Below, piece after piece: positions 1 through 6,807 of a DNA stretch of 8,380 nt (within the stretch, counting starts at the first letter, position 1; each line of letters begins with the position of its first letter). Source of the DNA: Rhodoferax sp. (lineage in GTDB: Bacteria; Pseudomonadota; Gammaproteobacteria; Burkholderiales; Burkholderiaceae_C). The notes beneath the pieces were generated by a model. It worked only from the letters and a program-made list of their open reading frames with translations, made no database searches and was not told the origin of the DNA. The translations under genes were made by a program, and so were the position numbers. The stretch spans positions 1 to 8,380 of the forward strand of contig JAQTSL010000082.1 in NCBI GenBank assembly GCA_028711355.1, given 5' to 3'.

Positions 1-1984
1 CCATTTGCAGCATATCAAAGCTGTAGTTCCGTTGGTCGAAATGCCGCGTCAGCAATGCGCTGGCTTGATCGTCACGACCCGAGCGGCTTAATACGCTGAC
101 TTCCAAAGCGGCGCTGTCAAGTGCATCGGGTTTTAGCCGTTTTACCTGCTGCAAAGCATCGATGGCGGCCGAATGTTGGCCCAACTGCGAGTAGCCGTTT
201 GCCAAGCCCGACCAAAGGGCCGCTACCTGGGGGCGCGATTCAACCAGCGTTTCCAGTATCCAAACCGCGTTGTTCCAGTCGCCACGTGCGGACAACATTT
301 CTGCCACCAAAGCGGTCAAGCGGCGATAGTGAGGGTTGATCGCGATGCCCGCGCGAACGGACTGCACGGCCAGCACTTTTGCCGCTTCGGATGCCTTCGG
401 GTCGCTGGTCCTGAATCGGGTAGCTTGCGCCGATAGCTCAAGCGCATGGACAATATTTGCTTCTGCCATGACCGCCTGTTGGGTAATGTAGCTAGCCAGC
501 ATCAGACAACCAACGATTGCCCCCGGCATTGCTCTGAGGGTCCAGCGCAACTTGGAAGATTTGTTTAGCGCCCGCACTGCTGGCTTGGCTAGCCGTGCGT
601 CCGATGCGGCAAGTGCCCCCAAGCTCAGCGCCAACAAGGCGCCACAGCTCGCCAAATGCAATGCGAAACCTGCGGCACTGACAATCGACAAGGCTAGTAA
701 ACATGACAGGATCACGGCGCGCGTTGGGGCTTCGGATAGATACTGACTTTTTAATCGGTGCGCTGTCGTGGCTGACTGCAACAGATACGCCAGCAAAAAA
801 GCCAGTGTCAGGCCGCCCACCAGCACGCCGTATTCGCTGAGCAACTGCAAATATTCGTTGTGCGCGTAGTAATCTGTTTCAAGCACGGTGTATTTGCGCT
901 GGTGCAGGGGTATTTGGACCTCCCAGGCGCCTGCGCCGACCCCGGTCCATGGCTTGTCTTGAATCATGCGGGCGGTGGCCAGCCACATCTGGGCGCGAGT
1001 CGAAAATGACCGTTCGGTGTATTCCTTGCTTTCGGTCATGGAGGCGGCGCGCAGAAAACTGCGTTCCAGCGCGGTGTTGCCAATTTTGGCCTGAACAATC
1101 AGTGGGCTGGCACTGGGTAGCGTGCCCATTGCCAAGACTGCGGTGATCAGCACTAACCCCACCCCGGCTTGCCAGCGTCTGGGCCAGGTGCACAATGTCA
1201 AGCTGCTGCGGTAGCGCGCCAAAATGAACAGCATCGCCGGCAGCAAAACCAGTAACGCCAGCAGCGCCGAGCGGGTACCGGTCATCAGCAGCGCAACCGT
1301 GTTGAAGGCGACCGACAGCGCCATTGCCAGCAGCCAGCGCGACGGTCGCAAATTGGCCAGCAGGTAAATCGACAACGGCAGCACCGACACCGCGTATTCG
1401 GCAAAAAAATTCCGGTTGACAAAGGTGGAAGAGGGTGCAGCGGCCTGCGGAAACAGGCTCAAGTCAAACCAAAACTGCGCTGCTGCCCACAGCGATGCAA
1501 CCACCGCCCCGCCATGAATACCCCACAGCAGCAGTGGCAGGTTTTGTCGCGTCAATGTGTTGAGCCCCAGCCACATCAGCAAACTCAAAATAAACCACCG
1601 GATCGCCTCGACCCCAGCCAGATAGGTGTGCGACCAGACCATGCTGCCCAGCGCGTACAGCATCAATACAACCGGCAGCCATACCATGCTATGCCACAGC
1701 AGCGGCTCGGTACGGTGGCGTTGCTGCCAGAAGAATACCAGCGCTGCCAACAGCACACCAAAAGAAACCACGGCAGATTTCAGCGTATCTTGCAACATTA
1801 GCTCATTGGGCACGCCCACGGCGGGTGTCAAAAATAGGGTCAGCGCCAGCACCGCGACCGGCCATTGGGCGGGCGAGCTGACGCTGCGCCGCGATTGGAG
1901 CGGCGACCTGGGTGATGTGGCGGGCGCCATGACTGATGTTGTGGCGATGGATTCAGCCAGCGGCCGAGGAGTTTGTGCGAGCAT
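1..1984 (-). CDS. O-antigen ligase/polymerase-like membrane protein with TPR-like C-terminus (PglL/Wzy/WaaL superfamily), 3' end outside window
   Basis: The frame is open for 661 codons from ATG at 1984 to the left edge, so the C-terminus is missing. Residues 41-140 and 150-290 are strings of hydrophobic segments, as in multi-pass inner-membrane glycan ligases. Family-typical motifs are visible: FVNRNFFAEY (188-197), TGTRSALLAL (235-244), then a periplasmic-loop-like region with RAQMW (330-334), DKPWTGVGAGAW (343-354) and AHNEYLQLLSEYG (374-386). His375 is the histidine expected in Wzy/WaaL-type enzymes. More membrane segments follow to about 500. Residues 535-660 are soluble and helical with TPR-like pairs (for example ALWSGLANGYSQLGQHSAAI, 589-608). 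Such proteins transfer or polymerise lipid-linked glycans in the periplasm. The TPR-like tail resembles O-oligosaccharyltransferases of the PglL type, but WaaL or Wzy roles cannot be excluded. The start is uncertain: no Shine-Dalgarno precedes 1984, the frame stays open up to a TAG at 2060-2062, and ATG at 1930 (residue 19) is an alternative. Confidence 0.85.
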   Translation of the reverse strand, partial: MLAQTPRPLAESIATTSVMAPATSPRSPLQSRRSVSSPAQWPVAVLALTLFLTPAVGVPNELMLQDTLKSAVVSFGVLLAALVFFWQQRHRTEPLLWHSMVWLPVVLMLYALGSMVWSHTYLAGVEAIRWFILSLLMWLGLNTLTRQNLPLLLWGIHGGAVVASLWAAAQFWFDLSLFPQAAAPSSTFVNRNFFAEYAVSVLPLSIYLLANLRPSRWLLAMALSVAFNTVALLMTGTRSALLALLVLLPAMLFILARYRSSLTLCTWPRRWQAGVGLVLITAVLAMGTLPSASPLIVQAKIGNTALERSFLRAASMTESKEYTERSFSTRAQMWLATARMIQDKPWTGVGAGAWEVQIPLHQRKYTVLETDYYAHNEYLQLLSEYGVLVGGLTLAFLLAYLLQSATTAHRLKSQYLSEAPTRAVILSCLLALSIVSAAGFALHLASCGALLALSLGALAASDARLAKPAVRALNKSSKLRWTLRAMPGAIVGCLMLASYITQQAVMAEANIVHALELSAQATRFRTSDPKASEAAKVLAVQSVRAGIAINPHYRRLTALVAEMLSARGDWNNAVWILETLVESRPQVAALWSGLANGYSQLGQHSAAIDALQQVKRLKPDALDSAALEVSVLSRSGRDDQASALLTRHFDQRNYSFDMLQM

Positions 1985-2118
1985 GAAGCGATATGGTAGC
2001 TGGCACGCCTGTCTGCCGTTGGACGATATTGATGACGCTGTCAAATTGTTGAAGAATACCTATCTAACACTTATGGGGATTGCGTAAGCCGCTCTATTAT
2101 TTGAAGTAAATAGAAGTT

Positions 2119-3243
2119 TCAGCCAAGTTGCAGCGGCCGGGCATAGCCGGTCATTTCCAGATAACCGCGTCCCAGCGCCTGACCGTGTTCATCAAGCAGT
2201 TCGCTCAGGCCTTCCCAATAAACGGCACCGGTTGAACGGCTGCTGTCAAGCTCCTGGGCATCGATAACGGCACGCACCATCAAGCGCCGCTTATCCACAA
2301 TAACTTCCCACTCGATCGGGTAACTGGCTGGCGTAGCGGCGCTTTTCCAGTGGCGCAGCGGCTTGAAACTGACTTGATCCGGCGCAAACATCAGCGCTTG
2401 TGTCTGGCCCGGCGCGGCGCGCCATGAGCCGCCCGCCCAAACTGACTGGCCGGCCGCGTTGCGCAGCCGAAAAGCTGTCAGGGCGCTGCCATCCAACAGG
2501 TTCATGCCAATCCAGTCCCAGCCCACCGCATCAGGCGGCATGAAAGCATTGCTCCACTCATGGTCTAGCCACGCGCGTCCCTGCACCGGCAGGCGCTGGC
2601 TACCTAGGCCAACGTCACCTTGCACCTGCAACTGCGGCAAGCTGTAGTAGAAGCTGGCCTGCGTGGCCAGGGGTCCCTTGCGCGACCAGCCTTGGTTGCC
2701 TTGCAACAGTAAGGGCTGAGTTTCAGTCAGCTTCAGGTTCAGGCTAAAGCCTTGCGCCTGCACGGCGGCCAAATAATGCCTGTTCTGCCGTTGGAGCGAC
2801 CAGTTGTCCAGTTGCAGGCGGGTGTCGTTTTGGCTGGCGTAAGCCAGGTTCATGCCGGCGGTATCAGAAACGCGTGCAATGCGTTGGTCGTGTAATAAGC
2901 GACTGTTGGCCACGTCGGTCAGCGCAGCCTGGGCAAAAATCAATTGTTTGGCGGCAAACGCCGAGCGCATACCTTGTGTGGAAGGCACCCGCGACCTGAA
3001 AAACGTCAACTGAAAGCCCAATGACCGATTTGGCGCCTGCAACGCTCCCGTGACGTACCACCACTCCAAGGCAGTGTCGGGGTGGCTGCCCAGGTCGCGC
3101 GGAAATTCAAGTCTTCGCTGCACCGGCGCTAACGGGGTAGGTACTGGAGTGCTAGCCTGTGCCTGGCGCCCTTGGTTCCAAAGCACGCTGCCGCCCAAGC
3201 CGATCAGACAGTTGCGCCGGTTCAACAATGGGTGATACGACAT
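2119..3243 (-). CDS. Exported CrtC/AttH-family lipocalin-like protein ('carotenoid 1,2-hydratase' family)
   Basis: This predicts a 374-residue protein. The N-terminus carries a twin-arginine-like signal: NRRNCLIGLG at residues 8-17, a short hydrophobic stretch to 22, and an AQA-S cleavage candidate near 28-31, so it is probably exported by Tat. Hallmarks of the CrtC/AttH fold follow: H54 and EWWY (60-63), GRAWLDHEW (222-230), WDWIGMNL (242-249), YWEG (342-345) and GRGYLEMTGY (358-367). Homologues are often labelled carotenoid 1,2-hydratase or predicted secreted hydrolase. No carotenoid genes are visible here, so the substrate is unknown. ATG at 3243 was chosen because the signal peptide begins there. 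An upstream in-frame TTG at 3309 lies inside the terminator hairpin and is unlikely. No Shine-Dalgarno precedes 3243, and only about 40 bp separate it from the phasin terminator. The gene is followed by 134 bp without an obvious terminator before the O-antigen ligase-like gene. Confidence 0.85.
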   Translation of the reverse strand: MSYHPLLNRRNCLIGLGGSVLWNQGRQAQASTPVPTPLAPVQRRLEFPRDLGSHPDTALEWWYVTGALQAPNRSLGFQLTFFRSRVPSTQGMRSAFAAKQLIFAQAALTDVANSRLLHDQRIARVSDTAGMNLAYASQNDTRLQLDNWSLQRQNRHYLAAVQAQGFSLNLKLTETQPLLLQGNQGWSRKGPLATQASFYYSLPQLQVQGDVGLGSQRLPVQGRAWLDHEWSNAFMPPDAVGWDWIGMNLLDGSALTAFRLRNAAGQSVWAGGSWRAAPGQTQALMFAPDQVSFKPLRHWKSAATPASYPIEWEVIVDKRRLMVRAVIDAQELDSSRSTGAVYWEGLSELLDEHGQALGRGYLEMTGYARPLQLG

Positions 3244-3282
3244 GAAAGGAGAGTGGGTGGCAACGGTGCGCGCAGCATATCG

Positions 3283-3314
3283 AAAAAAAAGGGTTGGTCT
3301 TGCGACCAACCCTT
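3283..3314 (-). terminator. Rho-independent terminator of the phasin transcript
   Basis: On the minus strand an uninterrupted 11-bp stem, AAGGGTTGGTC (complement of 3304-3314) with GACCAACCCTT (complement of 3289-3299), closes a 4-nt loop (3300-3303). It runs directly into a tract of eight T (complement of 3283-3290). This is a textbook intrinsic terminator for leftward transcription. The only leftward gene ending before it is the phasin, whose stop lies about 170 nt upstream. It stands just in front of the CrtC/AttH-family gene and should insulate that gene from phasin transcription. Confidence 0.92.
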
Positions 3315-3485
3315 AAGGGATCCCTGAACCAGATGGTTTCGAAAGGACCCGAGGAGACAACTTGCAAATAACCTGACAATCCCGCCCTCTATGGCTTCAT
3401 AGTATCCCAGGGTTTTCCCTTGATTGTTAGAGTCTGAAAGCTAAATTTGGCGGGGAACGTCTCTTGGGCGTCACGGAGGTGACAA
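3315..3485 (-). other. Hairpin-rich 3' region of the phasin transcript
   Basis: These 171 bases lie between the phasin stop codon and its terminator and hold no credible ORF. Several short perfect inverted repeats are visible: GTCAC-GGAG-GTGAC (3470-3483), AGGG-TTTT-CCCT (3409-3420), CTATG-GCTT-CATAG (3389-3402), and the 10-bp palindrome AGGGATCCCT (3316-3325) touching the terminator. This is long for a bacterial 3' untranslated region. It may simply be a structured mRNA tail, or may give rise to a 3'-end-derived small RNA. No convincing internal promoter was found, so the RNA-gene reading is speculative. Confidence 0.4.
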
Positions 3486-4028
3486 TTAACGCTTCTTGGC
3501 AGCCGATTTGGCGCTGGCATTGGCAGTGTTGGCCATGGCGGTGAAGTTGGATTCAGCGACATCAGTGGCTTGTTTGACCGCTTTTTGCACCGATTCCAGG
3601 GCGTTGTTGGCGGCAGCTACAGCGCTCTTCATTACTGCAACAGCGGCTTCAGACCCGGCCGGTGCGTTTTTGCCGGCTGATTCCAGTATGTCGGTGAAAT
3701 TTTGCTGAGCTTCAGAAGCCTGGCTTTCGATGGCCTTGGTAAATTCGCTGGTAGTGCCGGTGGCGATTTCGTACAGGTGACGACTGTAGGCCGCGGTCTT
3801 TTCAGCCAAAGGCTGCATCAGGCTCGATTGCAAAGCCAACAGCTCTTGCGCGTCTTTCACGCTCAGCATGGCTTTGGTGTTTTCGCTGGTTTCTGCCAAC
3901 GCAGCCTTGGAGGCGCTCATGTTGAGTTCGACGATTTTTTCCACGCCTTCAAAGGCTTTGGCGGTCAGACCCAGCAGGGTTTCAACGTTGGCTTTTTGGG
4001 TAGCTAGAACTTGTTCTACAGTCATCAT
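3486..4028 (-). CDS. Phasin family protein (PHA granule-associated)
   Basis: This predicts a 180-residue protein with the features of the short betaproteobacterial phasins (Phasin_2/TIGR01841 type). It begins MMTVEQVLATQKANVETLLG, continues as nearly uninterrupted amphipathic helix rich in Ala, Glu, Lys and Ser with no Cys, and ends in the basic Ala/Lys tail SAKSAAKKR. A more flexible AGKNAPAGSEA stretch near 120-130 separates two helical halves. Phasins coat polyhydroxyalkanoate granules in the cytoplasm and control their size and number. The start at 4028 is supported by GGAG 8 nt upstream. A longer frame from 4154 would place the promoter -10 box inside the coding sequence and adds 42 residues unlike any phasin. 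A second ATG follows immediately at 4025. The gene is monocistronic, with its own promoter and a strong terminator at 3283-3314, and is transcribed divergently from hisD. No PHA synthase genes are in view. Confidence 0.93.
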   Translation of the reverse strand: MMTVEQVLATQKANVETLLGLTAKAFEGVEKIVELNMSASKAALAETSENTKAMLSVKDAQELLALQSSLMQPLAEKTAAYSRHLYEIATGTTSEFTKAIESQASEAQQNFTDILESAGKNAPAGSEAAVAVMKSAVAAANNALESVQKAVKQATDVAESNFTAMANTANASAKSAAKKR

Positions 4029-4034
4029 TTTTAA

Positions 4035-4040
4035 ATCTCC
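4035..4040 (-). promoter_or_regulatory. Ribosome binding site of the phasin gene
   Basis: The minus strand reads GGAGAT here, with eight bases between GGAG and the ATG at 4028. It decides the start in favour of 4028 over the upstream in-frame start at 4154. Spacing to the second ATG (4025) is also tolerable, at 11 bases. Confidence 0.8.
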
Positions 4041-4069
4041 AAAAGTAAGAAAAGAGAAAGCGGTACCAT

Positions 4070-4106
4070 CAGTGCAGCTGCTCTGAAAGCAATGTTGCAG
4101 TGCAGC
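4070..4106. promoter_or_regulatory. TGC-rich candidate operator in the phasin 5' region, with a repeated 9-mer
   Basis: The 9-mer CAGTGCAGC occurs twice on the plus strand, at 4070-4078 and 4098-4106, 28 bp apart. The second copy is embedded in TTGC-AGT-GCAG (4095-4105), which matches a CTGC-N3-GCAG inverted site at seven of eight specified bases. It lies a few bases past the expected transcription start. PHA-responsive PhaR repressors are known to bind TGC-rich inverted sites in phasin promoters of other bacteria, so this is a plausible PhaR operator. That assignment is inference from position and sequence only. Confidence 0.4.
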
Positions 4107-4115
4107 ATGGGACGG

Positions 4116-4143
4116 ATTATAGGGATAAACCCGTATCCTGCAA
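4116..4143 (-). promoter_or_regulatory. Sigma70-type promoter of the phasin gene
   Basis: On the minus strand a perfect TATAAT -10 box (complement of 4116-4121) is preceded, after a 16-bp spacer, by TTGCAG (complement of 4138-4143), a -35 sharing its first three bases with the consensus. Transcription would start near 4109, giving a leader of about 80 nt before the phasin ATG. The spacer contains the inverted pair GGATA...TATCC. The -10 is convincing; the -35 is weak, which fits an activated or derepressed promoter. Confidence 0.65.
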
Positions 4144-4164
4144 GTAACCCGCAAAATTTTTAAC

Positions 4165-4180
4165 GGATTGATCTCAATCC
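4165..4180. repeat. Perfect 16-bp inverted repeat in the phasin-hisD divergent intergenic region
   Basis: GGATTGA-TC-TCAATCC is a perfect 7-bp inverted repeat with a 2-bp centre. It lies about 20 bp upstream of the phasin -35 box and about 135 bp upstream of the hisD ATG, a position suited to an activator or shared operator. It does not fit the FNR/CRP spacing of TTGAT-N4-ATCAA. No regulator can be named. The rest of the 285-bp intergenic region (4029-4313) shows no recognisable hisD promoter. Confidence 0.45.
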
Positions 4181-4313
4181 CATCGCATCATTGCTCGGCC
4201 AATCATGCTGTCCGCCAGGCGTTGTGGCTGGTGTTTGACCGAATTGATTTATCCAGAAACCAGAATTTTTTGTCGCTGGCCCGCTAAACTTGAGTCAATT
4301 CAACCTAATCAAT

Positions 4314-5648
4314 ATGATTTTAATAGCTACTCCCGCCCGCCTATCAACCGCCAGCAGCACATTTGATGATGAATTCAAGGCGCGCCTGCATTGGTCAGCC
4401 CAGATTGATGCGGGCATTGAGCAGCGCGTGGCTGACATCCTGGCGGACGTGCGCGCGCGGGGCGACGCTGCCGTGCTGGATTACACCGCGCGTTTTGACG
4501 GCTTGCCGGCCGCTAGCATGGCCGAGCTGGAACTTACGCAAACTGAACTCAAGCTGGCGTTTGATGGCTTGCCGGTGGTGCAGCGCGATGCCCTGCAAGC
4601 GGCCACAGTGCGCGTGCGCAGCTACCACGAGGCGCAGCGCAAAGCCAGTGGCGAGAGCTGGAGCTATCTCGATGCCGACGGCACCTTGCTGGGACAAAAA
4701 GTCACGCCGCTGGACCGCGTTGGCATTTATGTGCCCGGTGGCAAGGCGGCGTATCCCAGCAGCGTGCTGATGAACGCCATCCCCGCGCATGTGGCGGGCG
4801 TGGGTGAGATCATCATGGTGGTGCCTACACCCAAGGGTGAAAAAAACATGCTGGTGCTGGCCGCCGCTTATGTAGCTGGCGTCACGCGCGCCTTCACCAT
4901 CGGCGGCGCACAAGCGGTGGCGGCATTGGCTTATGGCACGGCCACCGTTCCCAAGGTGGACAAGATCACCGGCCCCGGTAACGCCTATGTCGCCAGCGCC
5001 AAAAAACGCGTGTTTGGCGTGGTCGGCATCGACATGATTGCCGGCCCGAGTGAAATTCTGGTGCTGGCCGATGGCAGTACGCCGCCCGACTGGGTGGCGA
5101 TGGATTTGTTCAGCCAGGCCGAACACGACGAGCTGGCGCAGAGCATTTTGCTGTGCCCGGATGCTGGCTATATTGATCAGGTGCAGGCTAGCATCAACCG
5201 GCTGCTGCCTGACATGCCACGCCGCGAGATCATTGCCAAGTCGCTCAACGGACGTGGTGCGCTGATTCTGACGCGCAGCATGGAAGAAGCCTGTGAAATC
5301 AGCAACACCATTGCGCCCGAGCACCTGGAAATCTCCAGCCGTGAGCCGCACCGCTGGGAGCCGTTGCTCAGGCACGCCGGGGCGATCTTCTTGGGTGCGT
5401 ACACCAGCGAGAGCCTGGGTGACTACTGCGCCGGTCCCAACCATGTGCTGCCCACCAGCGGCACCGCACGCTTTAGCTCACCGCTGGGGGTCTATGACTT
5501 TCAGAAGCGCAGTAGTTTGATTGAAGTGAGTGAGCAGGGTGCGCAGGTTCTGGGCAAGATCGCCTCGGTGCTGGCGCTCGGCGAGGGCTTGCAAGCCCAC
5601 GCACGCGCGGCCGAGATGCGGCTTACCCCACCAGCGGACGGTAAGTAG
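4314..5648 (+). CDS. hisD: Histidinol dehydrogenase HisD
   Basis: This predicts a 444-residue enzyme, normal for the family. It oxidises L-histidinol to L-histidine via histidinal with two NAD+, the last two steps of histidine biosynthesis in the cytoplasm. Conserved landmarks are RVGIYVPGGKAAYPSS (135-150), KITGPGNAYVA (217-227), DMIAGPSEILVLAD (240-253), FSQAEHDE (266-273), the catalytic pair in APEHLE (E336, H337), SLGDYCAGPNHVLPTSG (367-383) and LQAHARAAE (426-434). By comparison with E. coli HisD, the zinc ligands correspond to Q268, H271, D370 and H429; all are present. ATG at 4314 was chosen because MILIATPARL is a reasonable family N-terminus. An in-frame TTG at 4290 would add eight residues, and neither start has a clear Shine-Dalgarno. 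The neighbours are a divergent phasin and a convergent cysA 28 bp after the stop, so this hisD is separated from other his genes on both sides. Confidence 0.97.
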   Translation: MILIATPARLSTASSTFDDEFKARLHWSAQIDAGIEQRVADILADVRARGDAAVLDYTARFDGLPAASMAELELTQTELKLAFDGLPVVQRDALQAATVRVRSYHEAQRKASGESWSYLDADGTLLGQKVTPLDRVGIYVPGGKAAYPSSVLMNAIPAHVAGVGEIIMVVPTPKGEKNMLVLAAAYVAGVTRAFTIGGAQAVAALAYGTATVPKVDKITGPGNAYVASAKKRVFGVVGIDMIAGPSEILVLADGSTPPDWVAMDLFSQAEHDELAQSILLCPDAGYIDQVQASINRLLPDMPRREIIAKSLNGRGALILTRSMEEACEISNTIAPEHLEISSREPHRWEPLLRHAGAIFLGAYTSESLGDYCAGPNHVLPTSGTARFSSPLGVYDFQKRSSLIEVSEQGAQVLGKIASVLALGEGLQAHARAAEMRLTPPADGK

Positions 5649-5676
5649 CCCGGCTCGGGATGTGCGCCATCAGTGG

Positions 5677-6771
5677 CTACGCCGCCGTAAACACCCGCGC
5701 CTTGCGCGGGGTGAGCAGCAAAGTTTCGCCGTCCTGGTAACCCGCCGCATGAAATTCGGTGGCCGGGATTTGCGCCTCAATCAAGTCGGCCGCGCCGCTA
5801 CCGGTTTCCAGCGGTTGCAGCTCCATCCGGGCAATCGGGCCGATGACCCAAGCGCGTGTCAGCTTGGCTGGGATGCCGCTGCTCATACCACTGCCAAAAA
5901 CATAGCGGGTCACGTCCAGATCATGCGGGCGCACGTAGGCAAAGGCTTTGGCATCTTGGGCCTGTGCATGTTCCGGTGCGGCCAGTTTCAAGCCTTGCGT
6001 GGCATCGCCCACATGCATTTCACCTTCGTGCGCTCGGCCGTGAAACAGGTTCACGTCGCCCAGAAAGCCATAGACAAACGGGCTGGCCGGCTGGTCCCAC
6101 ACCTGCTGCGGTGTGCCGATTTGCTCGATCACCCCGGTGTTCATCAGCACCACGCGGTCGGCGACCTCCAGCGCTTCTTCCTGGTCGTGGGTGACAAAGA
6201 TGCTGGTGACGTGCAGCTCGTCGTGCAGCCGGCGCAGCCAGCGGCGCAGTTCTTTGCGCACCTTGGCATCGAGCGCGCCAAAGGGCTCGTCCAACAGCAG
6301 CACCTGTGGCTCTACCGCCAGAGCGCGTGCCAGGGCAATGCGCTGGCGCTGCCCGCCCGAGAGCTGCGACGGGTAGCGGTCGGCCAGCCAATCCAGTTGC
6401 ACCAGGCTCAGCAGCGCGTGCACTTTTTCCTTGATGACGGCAGCGCTGGGGCGGGTTGCCTTGGGCTTCATGCGCAGGCCAAAGGCCACGTTGTCAAACA
6501 CGGTCATGTGGCGAAACAGCGCGTAGTGCTGAAACACGAAGCCCACGTTGCGCTCTCGCACATGGGTGTCGGTGGTGTCGGTGCCGTTGAACAAAATTTG
6601 GCCGCGATCAGCGGTTTCCAGCCCGGCGATGATGCGCAGCAGCGTGGTTTTGCCGCAGCCAGACGGCCCCAGCAGCGCAACGAGTTCGCCGGAATCGATG
6701 GTCAGGTTGACATTACGCAGTGCGTGAAAAGTGCCAAAGTCTTTGCTGACGTTTTGGATGTCGATGCTCAT
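5677..6771 (-). CDS. cysA: Sulfate/thiosulfate ABC transporter ATP-binding protein CysA
   Basis: This predicts a 364-residue cytoplasmic ATPase that powers sulfate/thiosulfate import together with CysT and CysW. ABC motifs appear in order: Walker A GPSGCGKTT (35-43), Q-loop Q81, signature LSGGQ (137-141), Walker B VLLLDEP (157-163), D-loop GALD (165-168) and switch H195. The stretch HDQEEALEVADRVVLMN (195-211) is typical of the CysA/MalK group. A regulatory TOBE-like domain follows from about 235, with YVRPHDLDV near 279-287, a CysA hallmark. Length is family-typical. The start at 6771 fits the MSIDIQNVSK N-terminus, but no good Shine-Dalgarno precedes it. The gene follows cysW across a 151-bp gap holding a REP-like element, an unusual spacing for this operon. 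It converges on hisD with 28 bp between stops, where only a weak CCCG/CGGG hairpin (5649-5659) is seen. Confidence 0.96.
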   Translation of the reverse strand: MSIDIQNVSKDFGTFHALRNVNLTIDSGELVALLGPSGCGKTTLLRIIAGLETADRGQILFNGTDTTDTHVRERNVGFVFQHYALFRHMTVFDNVAFGLRMKPKATRPSAAVIKEKVHALLSLVQLDWLADRYPSQLSGGQRQRIALARALAVEPQVLLLDEPFGALDAKVRKELRRWLRRLHDELHVTSIFVTHDQEEALEVADRVVLMNTGVIEQIGTPQQVWDQPASPFVYGFLGDVNLFHGRAHEGEMHVGDATQGLKLAAPEHAQAQDAKAFAYVRPHDLDVTRYVFGSGMSSGIPAKLTRAWVIGPIARMELQPLETGSGAADLIEAQIPATEFHAAGYQDGETLLLTPRKARVFTAA

Positions 6772-6807
6772 GATGGATCAGTTCTTAGGTTGGCGTGAAA
6801 AGAGATG

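Noticed and set aside
2039..2044. TTGACA on the minus strand as -35 of a promoter for the O-antigen ligase-like gene
   Set aside because: No acceptable -10 hexamer lies 15-19 bp downstream, so I do not call it a promoter.
1626..2087. 153-codon open frame on the plus strand over the start of the O-antigen ligase-like gene
   Set aside because: It opposes a long, motif-bearing minus-strand frame and has no recognisable protein features.
3244..3309. 22-codon N-terminal extension of the CrtC/AttH-family protein from TTG 3309
   Set aside because: The start codon and first codons lie inside the terminator stem and T-tract, and the extension would bury the Tat-like signal.
4029..4154. 42-codon N-terminal extension of the phasin
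   Set aside because: It contains the -10 promoter box and the ribosome binding site, and does not resemble a phasin N-terminus.
4165..4180. FNR/CRP-type site
   Set aside because: The half-sites TTGA/TCAA are separated by 2 bp instead of the spacing required for TTGAT-N4-ATCAA.
4395..5444. 349-codon open frame on the minus strand across hisD
   Set aside because: Shadow of hisD caused by GC-rich codon bias; composition is His/Arg/Gln-rich with no recognisable domain, and the plus strand carries a clear enzyme.
5694..5710. CCCGCGC-CTT-GCGCGGG hairpin near the hisD/cysA junction as a terminator
   Set aside because: It lies within the last codons of cysA and has no T-tract on either strand; probably chance in GC-rich coding sequence.
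5530..6798. 422-codon open frame on the plus strand across cysA
   Set aside because: Antisense shadow of cysA; no family motifs, and it starts within hisD.
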